Below, piece after piece: positions 8,057 through 15,637 of a stretch of 64,000 nt of DNA (positions are counted from its first letter, which is position 1; every line of letters begins with the position of its first letter). A program made the position numbers and the translations under genes. The DNA lies in NCBI GenBank assembly GCA_014803505.1, contig JAAVBM010000016.1, positions 30,037-94,036 on the forward strand, written 5' to 3'. The notes under the pieces were generated by a model. The model searched no databases. It was not told the origin of the DNA and was given only the letters and a program-made list of their open reading frames with translations. This DNA is from a bacterium (GTDB lineage: Bacteria > Cyanobacteriota > Vampirovibrionia > Gastranaerophilales > Gastranaerophilaceae).

Positions 8057-9004
8057 CTATACCAATGCAAAATCTTCTTTTAAAGAAGCAACTGTAGCTT
8101 CTAAAGATTCTTTATCAAAAACATTATAAGTTTTTGTTTCAACATTGATTTTCTTAATCAATCCTGAAAGAACTTTACCAGGTCCTATTTCAATAAATGT
8201 ATCTACGCCATTTTCAATCATATTTTCAATAGACTGAGTCCAATGAACTGATGAATAAATTTGACGAGGCATTTTATTTTTGAAATCATTTGCAGCAATA
8301 GTAGCAGCAGCATCAACGTTTGTTACCACAGGAATTGAAGCACTGCTAATATCTAAATCAGCTACAAAACTTGAGAATTCTCTACCAGCATCTTCTAAGA
8401 ATTTAGAATGGAATGCACCTGAAACAGCAAGAGGAACAACTCTTCTTGCACCTTTTTCAAGTAACAATTCACCGGCTTTAGCAACAGCAGCTTCATCACC
8501 TGTAATTACAACCTGAGCAGGCGAATTATAATTTGCTACATCTACATAGCCAACTTTTGAAGCTTCTGCCAAAACTTCTTCCAAGCTTCCTGCAGGAGCA
8601 TTTAATATAGCTGACATAGCTCCGCCTTTAACTTGTCCCATTAAATCTGCTCTTTTTTGAATAGCTAACAATGTTGTTTCTAAATCCATAACACCTGAAG
8701 CATACATTGCACAATATTCACCTAAACTATGACCTGCTGTAAAAGTTGGTATAATATTTAATTCAGACTTAAATGCTTCTAATGCAGCAATAGACATTGT
8801 AACAATTGAAGGTTGTGTATTAACGGTTTGTTTTAAATCCTCTTCAGGACCTTCAAAACATAATGATGTCACACTTTTACCTAAAACTTTATTGGCAGTT
8901 TCGAAAACATTTTTAGCAGATTCGAAATTATCATATAAATCTTTTCCCATACCAACAGACTGAGCGCCTTGTCCCGGAAAAACGAATGCTATTTTCTTAG
9001 TCAT
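8057..9004 (-). CDS. fabD: Malonyl-CoA:ACP transacylase
   Basis: A 315-residue acyltransferase that loads malonate from CoA onto ACP. It shows the N-terminal VFPGQGAQ, the nucleophile elbow GHSLGEY (Ser93), the Arg of KRADLMG and the C-terminal catalytic His in SGAFHS. A longer frame starts at 9034, but a GAGGG ribosome-binding site sits 8 nt before the ATG at 9004, where the family's N-terminus (MTKKIAFVFPG) begins, so 9004 is chosen. Confidence 0.97.
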   Translation of the reverse strand: MTKKIAFVFPGQGAQSVGMGKDLYDNFESAKNVFETANKVLGKSVTSLCFEGPEEDLKQTVNTQPSIVTMSIAALEAFKSELNIIPTFTAGHSLGEYCAMYASGVMDLETTLLAIQKRADLMGQVKGGAMSAILNAPAGSLEEVLAEASKVGYVDVANYNSPAQVVITGDEAAVAKAGELLLEKGARRVVPLAVSGAFHSKFLEDAGREFSSFVADLDISSASIPVVTNVDAAATIAANDFKNKMPRQIYSSVHWTQSIENMIENGVDTFIEIGPGKVLSGLIKKINVETKTYNVFDKESLEATVASLKEDFALV

Positions 9005-9093
9005 ATTTATATCCCTCATTAATTCCCTTCTCAATACGCCAATTATACAATAAATATCAATTAAAGTAAAATAATTTACAATATAATGTATTC

Positions 9094-9315
9094 TTATCGG
9101 TTATTTACAATCGTTCGAAACTCTTTGCGCAAATCTTGCAAATATTTTACCAAAGATTTTATTGCAGATACGTAACCCATAATCTTTTTATACTTTTCTT
9201 TTTTATGTTTGAAAAAAAAGTAACTTTCTGCCATTTCTTCTTCCATATTATTAACTACAATTTCCAACCCGTCAAAAGGGTATTCGGTAAGCGAAACCAT
9301 ATCTTCTAAGTCCAT
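9094..9315 (-). CDS. Small hypothetical protein inside the fab operon
   Basis: A 73-residue charged, probably helical protein (MDLEDMVSLTEYPFDGLEIV...KYLQDLRKEFRTIVNNR) rich in Glu, Lys and aromatic residues. It has no signal peptide and no recognised domain. It lies between fabH and fabD on the same strand, after an array of R1 repeats, so it may be an inserted passenger rather than a fatty-acid gene. AAGAAG before the ATG is a weak ribosome-binding site. Confidence 0.6.
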   Translation of the reverse strand: MDLEDMVSLTEYPFDGLEIVVNNMEEEMAESYFFFKHKKEKYKKIMGYVSAIKSLVKYLQDLRKEFRTIVNNR

Positions 9316-9443
9316 AAATCTTCTTTTTTAGTCGTGTTTACTTATTATATCAATATCATATTATGCTATCGGCAATGATAACTCAACATTGTACACTAGT
9401 TCTATAAACTAGCAAACTAGTTATATAAATACATTATAAAACC

Positions 9444-9572
9444 AGACTCTGAATCAAGTTCAGAGTGACAAAATTTTTGATTAACATCAGTTAGCTTTAG
9501 TCATTCCGGACTTGATCCGGAATCTATTACTTAGCAATACAAAACAGACCCTGAATCAAGTTCAGGGTGACA
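9444..9572. repeat. R1 double-palindrome repeats (three palindromes)
   Basis: Palindromes at 9444-9470 (ACTCTGAATCAAGTTCAGAG core), 9500-9525 (ATTCCGGACTTGATCCGGAAT core) and 9546-9572 (CCCTGAATCAAGTTCAGGG core). The 82 bp from 9444 to 9525, including the 30-bp non-palindromic spacer, are nearly identical to the reverse complement of 60209-60290. Just upstream (9394-9425) is an unrelated cluster of ACTAGT half-palindromes. Confidence 0.88.
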
Positions 9573-9634
9573 AAATAAAAACACCCCAATGCGGCGAAAA
9601 CTCCAGAAATTACCGTACGATGTGTAACATAACT

Positions 9635-9667
9635 GGTAGCAAAGTACCCCGTCCGGTGAGGACCCTA
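9635..9667. repeat. R2 element abutting the fabH stop codon
   Basis: A 29-30 bp GC-rich element (begins GGTAGCAAAGTACCCCGTCC) whose far end runs into the fabH stop codon. A near copy (GGTAACAAAGTACCCCGTTC...) abuts the dnaN stop at 33038-33069 in the same orientation. It stands out from the AT-rich surroundings. Confidence 0.7.
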
Positions 9668-10675
9668 GCAGATGCCTTCGCGAAGTCTAACTACTGCAGC
9701 ACCCCAAGTCATACCTGCTCCAAATCCGCAAAGTATCGCTGTTGAACCAAGTTTAATTTTACCTTGTTCTACACCTTCAACCAAAGCAATTGGAATAGAT
9801 GCAGCTGAAGTGTTTCCGTAATATTTAATATTTGAAATAACTTTTTCATCAGAATATTCAAGTCTTTGTTGCAAAGCTTCAATAATTCTTTGGTTTGCTT
9901 GGTGCGGAATCAAGTAATCAATATCAGCAGCAGTCATTCCTGCTTCATCAATACATTTATCAACATATTGTGGCAATGTAGTTACAACAAATTTATAAAC
10001 ATCACGTCCTGCCATATGAATTTTTGCATCATGTTCATCACAAGGATCAACAAGCGGACAATTTTTGCCAGGGGTATTTAAATAAATATATTGACCAATA
10101 GAACCGTCAGCTCTTACGTCAAGCGATAAAATATCATCAACGCCATCTTCAGCTTCAGTAACAACCATTGCACCTGCACCATCTCCGAATAAAATAGATG
10201 TTCCTCTATCTTCCCAATCTACAAGACGAGAATTGTTATCTGATGCTATTAACAAAATATTTTTGTATAAACCTGAGCCAATTAAACCTCTTGCAACTTG
10301 AAGCGCATAAATTAAACCTGTACAAGCAGCTGTCAAATCAAAAGACGGAACAAAATCAGAAATACCTAGTCTTGCTTGAATATTACAAGCCAACGCAGGA
10401 TATAATTGAGGTGGAGCAGAAGATGCCGCTATTACACAATCAATTTCTTCCGGTTTAAAACCAGATTTTTCGATAGCCTTCTTAGCTGCTTCTTCACCTA
10501 AATCAACAGCATTTTCATTACCTGAAACCACTCTTCTTTCTTTGATACCAGTTCTTGTATAAATCCATTCATCAGATGTTTCATATAATTTTGTTAAATC
10601 ATCATTAGTAACAATGGTTTTTGGTACACTATATCCAACACCTGCAATTCTAAGCGGTTTCAAATTTTTTGACAT
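9665..10675 (-). CDS. fabH: 3-oxoacyl-[ACP] synthase III
   Basis: A 336-residue initiating condensing enzyme (acetyl-CoA + malonyl-ACP). The catalytic Cys118 is in SFDLTAACTGLIYAL; His is in LIPHQANQRI and Asn in YYGNTSAASIP, completing the Cys-His-Asn triad. The N-terminus RIAGVGYSVPKTIVTNDDL and RTGIKERR are typical. Only 9 nt separate it from plsX upstream. The last residues (LREGIC) run into the R2 repeat at the stop. Confidence 0.97.
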   Translation of the reverse strand: MSKNLKPLRIAGVGYSVPKTIVTNDDLTKLYETSDEWIYTRTGIKERRVVSGNENAVDLGEEAAKKAIEKSGFKPEEIDCVIAASSAPPQLYPALACNIQARLGISDFVPSFDLTAACTGLIYALQVARGLIGSGLYKNILLIASDNNSRLVDWEDRGTSILFGDGAGAMVVTEAEDGVDDILSLDVRADGSIGQYIYLNTPGKNCPLVDPCDEHDAKIHMAGRDVYKFVVTTLPQYVDKCIDEAGMTAADIDYLIPHQANQRIIEALQQRLEYSDEKVISNIKYYGNTSAASIPIALVEGVEQGKIKLGSTAILCGFGAGMTWGAAVVRLREGIC

Positions 10676-10684
10676 AATTATTTC

Positions 10685-11749
10685 CTATCTATTTATATTT
10701 TCTGCAATTTTAGAGTTAATATCTTTATTAAGTACTCTTACTGCGGCTCTAACAGCATTTTTCATAGCGTATGATGAACTGCGCCCGTGAGCAATAACTG
10801 AAATACCTTTAACACCTAATAAAAGCATGCCTCCAAAGACTTCCCAGTTAATACGTTTAAGTATTCTACGTAAGAAAGGCTTTGCTAATAAACCTATTAT
10901 ACATCCGATAAAATCAGATTTAAATTCTGCTGAAATCATTTTCAAAAGCATAGAAGCAGTACCTTCTGTAACTTTTAAAGCAACATTGCCTGCAAAACCG
11001 TCACAAACAACAACATCGCATTTGTTTATAAAAAGTTCTTTTCCTTCGATATTTCCAACAAAATCAATATAACCTTTTTCGTGCATATCTTTTAGTAACG
11101 GATAAGTTTCTTTAACAAGAGTATTACCTTTACCTTCTTCTTCTCCGATACTCAAGATACCTACTTTAGGATTTTTAATACCAACAACATGTTCAGAATA
11201 TGCAACACCCATTTCTGCAAATTGAGCAAGCATTTCAGCGGTACAATCACTATTTGCACCACCATCAATAAGTACAACAGGATCTTTCAAAGTTGGAAGA
11301 GTAACAGCAATCGCAGGTCTTTGCACACCATGAATTCTACCTAAACCAAACAAACTTGCCGCCATCGCAGCTCCTGTTGAACCGGCAGAAACAACAGCTT
11401 CACATCTGCCTTCTGCAACAGCTCTAACTGATGCGACAATTGATGAATCTTTTTTCTTACGAATAGATTGACCAACAGCCTCACCCATACCAATAACTTC
11501 GGAAGCATGAGTAATCGTATAATCAATTTTATCAACATCAATTTTAATTTTTCGTTTATGGCCTTTTGTTCCACAATCAGAATAAATACAACCTGCAGTT
11601 CTAATTCTTTCGATTTCTGCATTGATTGCATCTTGTTGACCAACAAGTTCTAAACCTACGCCATATTCCTGAGCAGCCCACAAAGCACCTTCCATTATTG
11701 CTCTAGGTGCATAATCACCGCCCATTACGTCTATTGCTATTCTTGACAT
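10685..11749 (-). CDS. plsX: Phosphate acyltransferase PlsX
   Basis: A 354-residue enzyme making acyl-phosphate from acyl-ACP, the entry point to phospholipid synthesis through PlsY. Recognised by the N-terminal IAIDVMGGDYAPRAIMEGA, the central SAGSTGAAMAASLFGLGRI, VLIDGGANSD and the C-terminal FGGMLLLGVKGISVIAHGRSS (split here only for quotation). An upstream in-frame ATG at 11818 falls in the intercistronic hairpin; the ATG at 11749 begins the family's conserved N-terminus and is chosen. Confidence 0.96.
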   Translation of the reverse strand: MSRIAIDVMGGDYAPRAIMEGALWAAQEYGVGLELVGQQDAINAEIERIRTAGCIYSDCGTKGHKRKIKIDVDKIDYTITHASEVIGMGEAVGQSIRKKKDSSIVASVRAVAEGRCEAVVSAGSTGAAMAASLFGLGRIHGVQRPAIAVTLPTLKDPVVLIDGGANSDCTAEMLAQFAEMGVAYSEHVVGIKNPKVGILSIGEEEGKGNTLVKETYPLLKDMHEKGYIDFVGNIEGKELFINKCDVVVCDGFAGNVALKVTEGTASMLLKMISAEFKSDFIGCIIGLLAKPFLRRILKRINWEVFGGMLLLGVKGISVIAHGRSSSYAMKNAVRAAVRVLNKDINSKIAENINR

Positions 11750-11785
11750 ACTTTTTTCTCTCTCCAAGTCATATGTTTTGAAACT

Positions 11786-11818
11786 ATGAGAAGTGGCAAA
11801 TAAATTGTCACTTCTCAT
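11786..11818 (-). promoter_or_regulatory. Intercistronic hairpin between rpmF and plsX
   Basis: Fourteen-bp stem with one wobble (ATGAGAAGTGGCAA / TTGTCACTTCTCAT) and a 5-nt loop, with no U-run after it on the minus strand. Probably an mRNA stabiliser or partial attenuator that lets the ribosomal-protein gene be expressed above plsX. Confidence 0.6.
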
Positions 11819-11830
11819 AATGTTTTAAAG

Positions 11831-12127
11831 TTATTCTTCTGTTTTTTCTTCAACAGATTCTTCAGCTTTTACTTCTTCAACTTTTTCTTCTGCTTTAGGA
11901 GCAGCTTTTTTAGTTGATTTTTTAGCTGGTTTTACAGGTTCTGCAACAGCTTTATCAGCTAATCTTACAGGTTGTCCTTTGTAAGTTCCGCATGCTGTAC
12001 ATACTGTATGTGTTAAAACTGTTTCGCCACAATTAGGGCATTTAGTTGTTTCAGGCTTTGTAGCTTTCCAATTAGCTCTTCTGCTACCTTGAGCAGAATG
12101 TCCTGTTCTTTTCTTAGGTACTGCCAT
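11831..12127 (-). CDS. rpmF: 50S ribosomal protein L32 with a long Lys/Ala/Glu tail
   Basis: A 98-residue protein. Residues 1-58 are a normal zinc-type L32: MAVPKKRTGHSAQGSRRANW, then CPNCGET and CTACGTY supplying four Zn-binding cysteines. Bacterial L32 usually ends near residue 57-65; here about 40 extra residues of low-complexity sequence follow (KPAKKSTKKAAPKAEEKVEE...), first basic, then strongly acidic. The gene sits between yceD and plsX, the common bacterial order. Confidence 0.96.
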   Translation of the reverse strand: MAVPKKRTGHSAQGSRRANWKATKPETTKCPNCGETVLTHTVCTACGTYKGQPVRLADKAVAEPVKPAKKSTKKAAPKAEEKVEEVKAEESVEEKTEE

Positions 12128-12159
12128 TTTGTCTTTTCCTTTTTTATTTTCTGTACTTA

Positions 12160-12663
12160 CTAACTATTTTTTAGGTCAATCTGAATGTTGTTAAAGACAT
12201 CCAACCTCGGGTCGGGCATATTTTCTTCTGAAAGAAAGTCCTTCCCTTTACAATTAATACCACAAACTTTTTTATTTGGAAAACTTAATATTACAGATTG
12301 ATACAATAAGTCATAAATATCGATTTCTTTCTGCCCTTCAAGATCGGTAACAAATTGACCTTCTTGTATTTCGAACTCAAGCCCTGACTCGTTGTAATCG
12401 CCAAATAATGAGCATTTTGAATAAAGTTCATCAATGTCAAAATCTAATTTATGTTCAAATTTTTCCAAACATAAATCACATTCTAAATTTACAGTTCCTG
12501 AAACATGACCTGTAATTTGTACAAAATCACCCAACGATCTTGCTGTTAAATCCGCATGAATAGGACCGACACAATCTATACCATCGATTTCTTCATTAAA
12601 AGTACAATAAAGTGTTTTGTTTTCGGCATTTTCTAAATCTTCTAAAAGTAATATTCGTTCCAT
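12160..12663 (-). CDS. yceD: YceD family (DUF177) protein
   Basis: A 167-residue member of the YceD/DUF177 family, linked in other bacteria and plastids to 23S rRNA accumulation and almost always encoded just before rpmF, as here. The family signature is the Cys pair in LECDLCLEKFEHKLDF (about residues 62-77); a second pair occurs in CGINCKGKDF near residue 140, suggesting metal binding. It has an acidic N-terminus and no membrane segment. Confidence 0.88.
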   Translation of the reverse strand: MERILLLEDLENAENKTLYCTFNEEIDGIDCVGPIHADLTARSLGDFVQITGHVSGTVNLECDLCLEKFEHKLDFDIDELYSKCSLFGDYNESGLEFEIQEGQFVTDLEGQKEIDIYDLLYQSVILSFPNKKVCGINCKGKDFLSEENMPDPRLDVFNNIQIDLKNS

Positions 12664-12677
12664 AATTTAATTAAAAC

Positions 12678-12941
12678 CTAGATAAATTGTTCTTCTTGAA
12701 TTGCAAGTGCTGCAATTTGGTTAGAAATGAAGCAAACTTTTTTCAATGGACCTTCTGTTTCTTTTTCAATTAAAACAGGTTGATTTGATTGCATTTTCTC
12801 AACTAATTCCTGATAAAGTGCTTGAGCTTCTTTCACATACAAAACCAAAGGTGCTGTTGAACCTTTAATAAATACTAGAACAGCATAACGTTTTTTTATA
12901 TTTTGAGCATTCATACCTTGAGGATTAAATTGTTGAGCCAT
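12678..12941 (-). CDS. Conserved-looking small protein heading the fab operon
   Basis: An 87-residue protein of unknown function (MAQQFNPQGMNAQNIKKRYA...SNQIAALAIQEEQFI), mixed alpha/beta, with no signal peptide. The frame is open to 12995, but an AAGGAG ribosome-binding site lies just before the ATG at 12941, so that start is used. It ends 14 nt before yceD and is probably the first gene of the yceD-rpmF-plsX-fab transcript. The strong start signal supports a real gene. Confidence 0.7.
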   Translation of the reverse strand: MAQQFNPQGMNAQNIKKRYAVLVFIKGSTAPLVLYVKEAQALYQELVEKMQSNQPVLIEKETEGPLKKVCFISNQIAALAIQEEQFI

Positions 12942-13069
12942 AGTTTTCTCCTTTTCTTTCAGAAGTATTTTACTAAAAAATACTCTCAAAAGCAATATTT
13001 TAGCAAATACAACAATATAACTTGACTTGAAGGATAAGTGTTTGTAGAATAGAGTAACGGGATATATTT

Positions 13070-13708
13070 ATGTGGAACAAATTAAAAGAACAATTTAATC
13101 TGTTAAAATTAGAAAAGAAGAAGCTTTGTCTTATAACAAATTCAGATAAATTTGTATCAAAGGATGAATTTTTAGATGCTGTTGCATCTGCACTGCAAGG
13201 CGGTGTTGATATGATTATGTTCCGAGAAACGGTTATTCCAGACAGTGTTATAGTTGAGCTTGGGCATAAAATTCGAACCCTTTGTGATGAATATGGTGCA
13301 ACATTCATAGTTAATAACAGAGCAGATATAGCATCAATTGTTGAAGCTGACGGAGTTCATCTGGGTCAGGATGATATTTGTGCTGAAGATGCAAAACTTG
13401 TTTTAGGCGAAAATGCTATTATTGGAATTACAGCTCATAATCCTAAAGAAATTGTTAATGCGATTAACCAAGGAGCAGATTACATTACATTTGAAGCTTT
13501 TCCGGAAAAAGGAGAAACCGTCGAGGATTATATTGAATGGGTGAATAACAATGTTGAAATTCCTGTATTTATTGCAGGAGAAATAAATATGAATAATATT
13601 CCTCAACATATAAGCATGGGAACAAAAAAAATCGCATTAACAGAAGCTATTATGTATTCTCAAAGCCCTGAACTAACTGCACGACAATTTCTTACATATT
13701 TGCCATAA
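13070..13708 (+). CDS. Thiamine-phosphate synthase-like (ThiE/TenI fold) protein, atypical
   Basis: A 212-residue TIM-barrel protein of the ThiE/TenI superfamily: LCLITNSDKF, then the hallmark FIVNNRADIASIVEADGVHLGQDD (phosphate/Mg site; split only for quotation) and GITAHNPKEIVNAINQGADYITF. Several ThiE active-site motifs differ: the usual QLREK is MFRETV, the GPIFPT loop is FEAFPEK, and the C-terminal GGI is AGEI. It could therefore be a diverged ThiE or a TenI-like protein lacking synthase activity. No other thi gene is in the window. Confidence 0.78.
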   Translation: MWNKLKEQFNLLKLEKKKLCLITNSDKFVSKDEFLDAVASALQGGVDMIMFRETVIPDSVIVELGHKIRTLCDEYGATFIVNNRADIASIVEADGVHLGQDDICAEDAKLVLGENAIIGITAHNPKEIVNAINQGADYITFEAFPEKGETVEDYIEWVNNNVEIPVFIAGEINMNNIPQHISMGTKKIALTEAIMYSQSPELTARQFLTYLP

Positions 13709-13817
13709 TTTCTTTTCTGCAAATTATGTGATAAAGTTAATAATAAGAATATTCTATTGTCATTAGGTGTTGATATAGTATAATGATTTTATAGAGAGTA
13801 TGAAAGAAGGAGTTAAA

Positions 13818-15185
13818 ATGTTTGGAGTAATATTAGCAGGCGGCTCAGGAAGCAGACTATGGCCATTATCAAGAGAACTATACCCTAAACAATTGTTAAA
13901 TTTATGTGCTGAAAAAAGCTTACTCCAATCTACTTTTGAACGTTTAAATAAATTTATTCCTTCTGAAAACATTATTAGCGTTACCAATACAAAACATAAC
14001 GCAAATATTAGAATGCAACTTGGCGAATTAAGTGAAAATTCAATTATTATATCTGAACCTATTTCAAAAAATACAGCACCGGCAATCGCATTAAGTGTAA
14101 AATATATTATTGAAAATTTTAATAAAGATGAAATTATTTTAGTTGTTCCTTCAGATCTTTTTATTGAAGATAATGAAAAATTTATTCAAACAATAAAAGA
14201 AGCGGAAGAATTTGCTAATAAAGGATTTATAGTAACTTTCGGCGTAAAACCAACTTATGCGGAAACAGGTTTTGGATATATTTGTTTTGAAAACAATAAA
14301 GTTAAAGCTTTCACAGAAAAACCTGACACCAAAACAGCAGAAGCTTATTTGCAAAACGGATATTTTTGGAACAGCGGAATATTTATGTTCAAAGCTTCAA
14401 CTATTATGGCAGAATTTGAGCATCATTGCCCTGAAATCGCTTCTATCTTAAAAAATATAAATTGTTCTGATAAATCAATTTCATTTAACGAATTCGATAA
14501 AATGCCAAATATTTCACTTGATTATGCGGTTTTAGAAAAAAGTAATAACATTATGATGGTAGAACTAAAATCTGATTGGAAAGATTTAGGTTCTTGGAAG
14601 TCTATTTATGAAGTAAGTCCAAAAGATAATAATAACAATGTATTTATCGGGCATGTTTTAGATAAAGAATCAAAAAATTCTTTCGTTTATTCTTCATCAA
14701 AACTTGTTGCTACAATCGGACTTGAAGATACTGTTATTGTAGAAACAGAGGATGCAATTCTTGCTTGCAAAAAAGACAAAACCCAAGATGTTAAACAAAT
14801 CTATGAAACACTTAAAGAACAACATGACGGAACACAAAAAGTTCATAAAACAGTATATCGTCCTTGGGGATTTTATACAGTTATTGCAGAAGGTAAAGGT
14901 TTCCAAACAAAAATTATTCACGTTAATGTTGGTCAAAAACTTTCTGTTCAATCACATAACCATAGAAGTGAACATTGGGTTGTTCTATCCGGCATGGCTA
15001 AAGTCGTTTTAGAAGGTAAAGATCATATTCTTTCCCCTGGACATAGCATTGATATCGGAGTAAAAGCTATTCACTCGTTGCAAAATCCTTTTGAAGAAGA
15101 TTTAGAAATTATTGAAATTCAAAAAGGTGATATTCTTTCTGAAGACGATATTATTCGCTACGAAGATATGTATGGCAGAGCCTAA
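13818..15185 (+). CDS. manC: Mannose-1-phosphate guanylyltransferase / mannose-6-phosphate isomerase
   Basis: A 455-residue bifunctional enzyme supplying GDP-mannose for surface glycans. N-terminal nucleotidyltransferase signature GGSGSRLWPLSRELYPKQ; FTEKPD and the later WNSGIFMF are also typical. The C-terminal type II isomerase cupin begins YRPWGFYTVIAEGKGFQ and contains QSHNHRSEHWVVLSG with the metal-binding histidines. An ATG at 13800 precedes the GAAGGAG ribosome-binding site, so the ATG at 13818 is the start. It may feed the glycan loci at 35-39 and 52-59 kb. Confidence 0.95.
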   Translation: MFGVILAGGSGSRLWPLSRELYPKQLLNLCAEKSLLQSTFERLNKFIPSENIISVTNTKHNANIRMQLGELSENSIIISEPISKNTAPAIALSVKYIIENFNKDEIILVVPSDLFIEDNEKFIQTIKEAEEFANKGFIVTFGVKPTYAETGFGYICFENNKVKAFTEKPDTKTAEAYLQNGYFWNSGIFMFKASTIMAEFEHHCPEIASILKNINCSDKSISFNEFDKMPNISLDYAVLEKSNNIMMVELKSDWKDLGSWKSIYEVSPKDNNNNVFIGHVLDKESKNSFVYSSSKLVATIGLEDTVIVETEDAILACKKDKTQDVKQIYETLKEQHDGTQKVHKTVYRPWGFYTVIAEGKGFQTKIIHVNVGQKLSVQSHNHRSEHWVVLSGMAKVVLEGKDHILSPGHSIDIGVKAIHSLQNPFEEDLEIIEIQKGDILSEDDIIRYEDMYGRA

Positions 15186-15186
15186 G

Positions 15187-15417
15187 TTAAGACCAAGTAA
15201 TTTTATATTCTAGAGCTGTTGCGATTTTTATTACATCTATATATTTTATTGAACCTCTGGACAATTTATTATTAATGCTTTGTGCAGAAACTGATTTGCC
15301 ATATTTTTTTGTCAAAATTTTAGCCAAAGATTCATAAGTATACCCTCGCATCCTTATATAACCTTTGATTTCGTTACGCATAGTCTCTATTAATTTATCT
15401 TCAGAAATTTGAGCCAT
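15187..15417 (-). CDS. Small HTH regulator (DUF6471-like)
   Basis: A 76-residue protein with a lambda-repressor-like HTH: GYTYESLAKILTKKYGKSVSAQSINNKLSRGSIKYIDVIKIATALEYKITW. The SxxSINNKLSRGxIxYxxxxxIAxAL pattern is the one seen in DUF6471-type proteins, and the regulator at 49073 has the same architecture, with a longer loop before the recognition helix than ordinary XRE proteins. It is divergent from a strong plus-strand promoter set within an inverted repeat (15482-15524), probably its operator. It converges with manC (1-nt gap). Confidence 0.8.
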   Translation of the reverse strand: MAQISEDKLIETMRNEIKGYIRMRGYTYESLAKILTKKYGKSVSAQSINNKLSRGSIKYIDVIKIATALEYKITWS

Positions 15418-15481
15418 AATAAAATTTTATACAGTTTCATATATTATGTAAACGAAAACGAAAGACTTTTTACCTAATCAC

Positions 15482-15524
15482 TTGACTTATATACATAAAC
15501 GTATATAATATATACATAAGTCAA
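15482..15524 (+). promoter_or_regulatory. Strong promoter enclosed in an inverted repeat
   Basis: TTGACT (15482-15487), 16-bp spacer, TATAAT (15504-15509). The -35 is part of an inverted repeat TTGACTTAT (15482-15490) / ATAAGTCAA (15516-15524), so a repressor, most simply the divergent HTH protein, would cover the whole promoter. Confidence 0.75.
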
Positions 15525-15610
15525 ATTTTTTGTTAAAATCAGACTTTTAACACACTAAATTTGAATCTCTGGAAAGATTTTAACGGGTGATAAAATATTA
15601 TCCGTTTTTT
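15516..15610 (+). ncRNA. Putative ~95-nt small RNA
   Basis: Downstream of the promoter at 15482-15509 there is no ATG-started ORF, but there is a hairpin (TGTTAAAA 15531-15538 / TTTTAACA 15545-15552) and then a terminator (ACGGGTGA 15583-15590 / TTATCCGT 15598-15605, two wobbles, followed by TTTTTT). The unit would make a short structured transcript ending before the 3' end of recJ. It is inferred from signals only; no RNA family is recognised. Confidence 0.45.
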
Positions 15611-15637
15611 ATTTGCAAAAAATTTCAAAATAAACAA

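Noticed and set aside
9580..9665. The GC-richer stretch before fabH's stop as a structured RNA or tRNA
   Set aside because: No cloverleaf or stable multi-stem fold could be drawn; the only supported signal is the R2 repeat.
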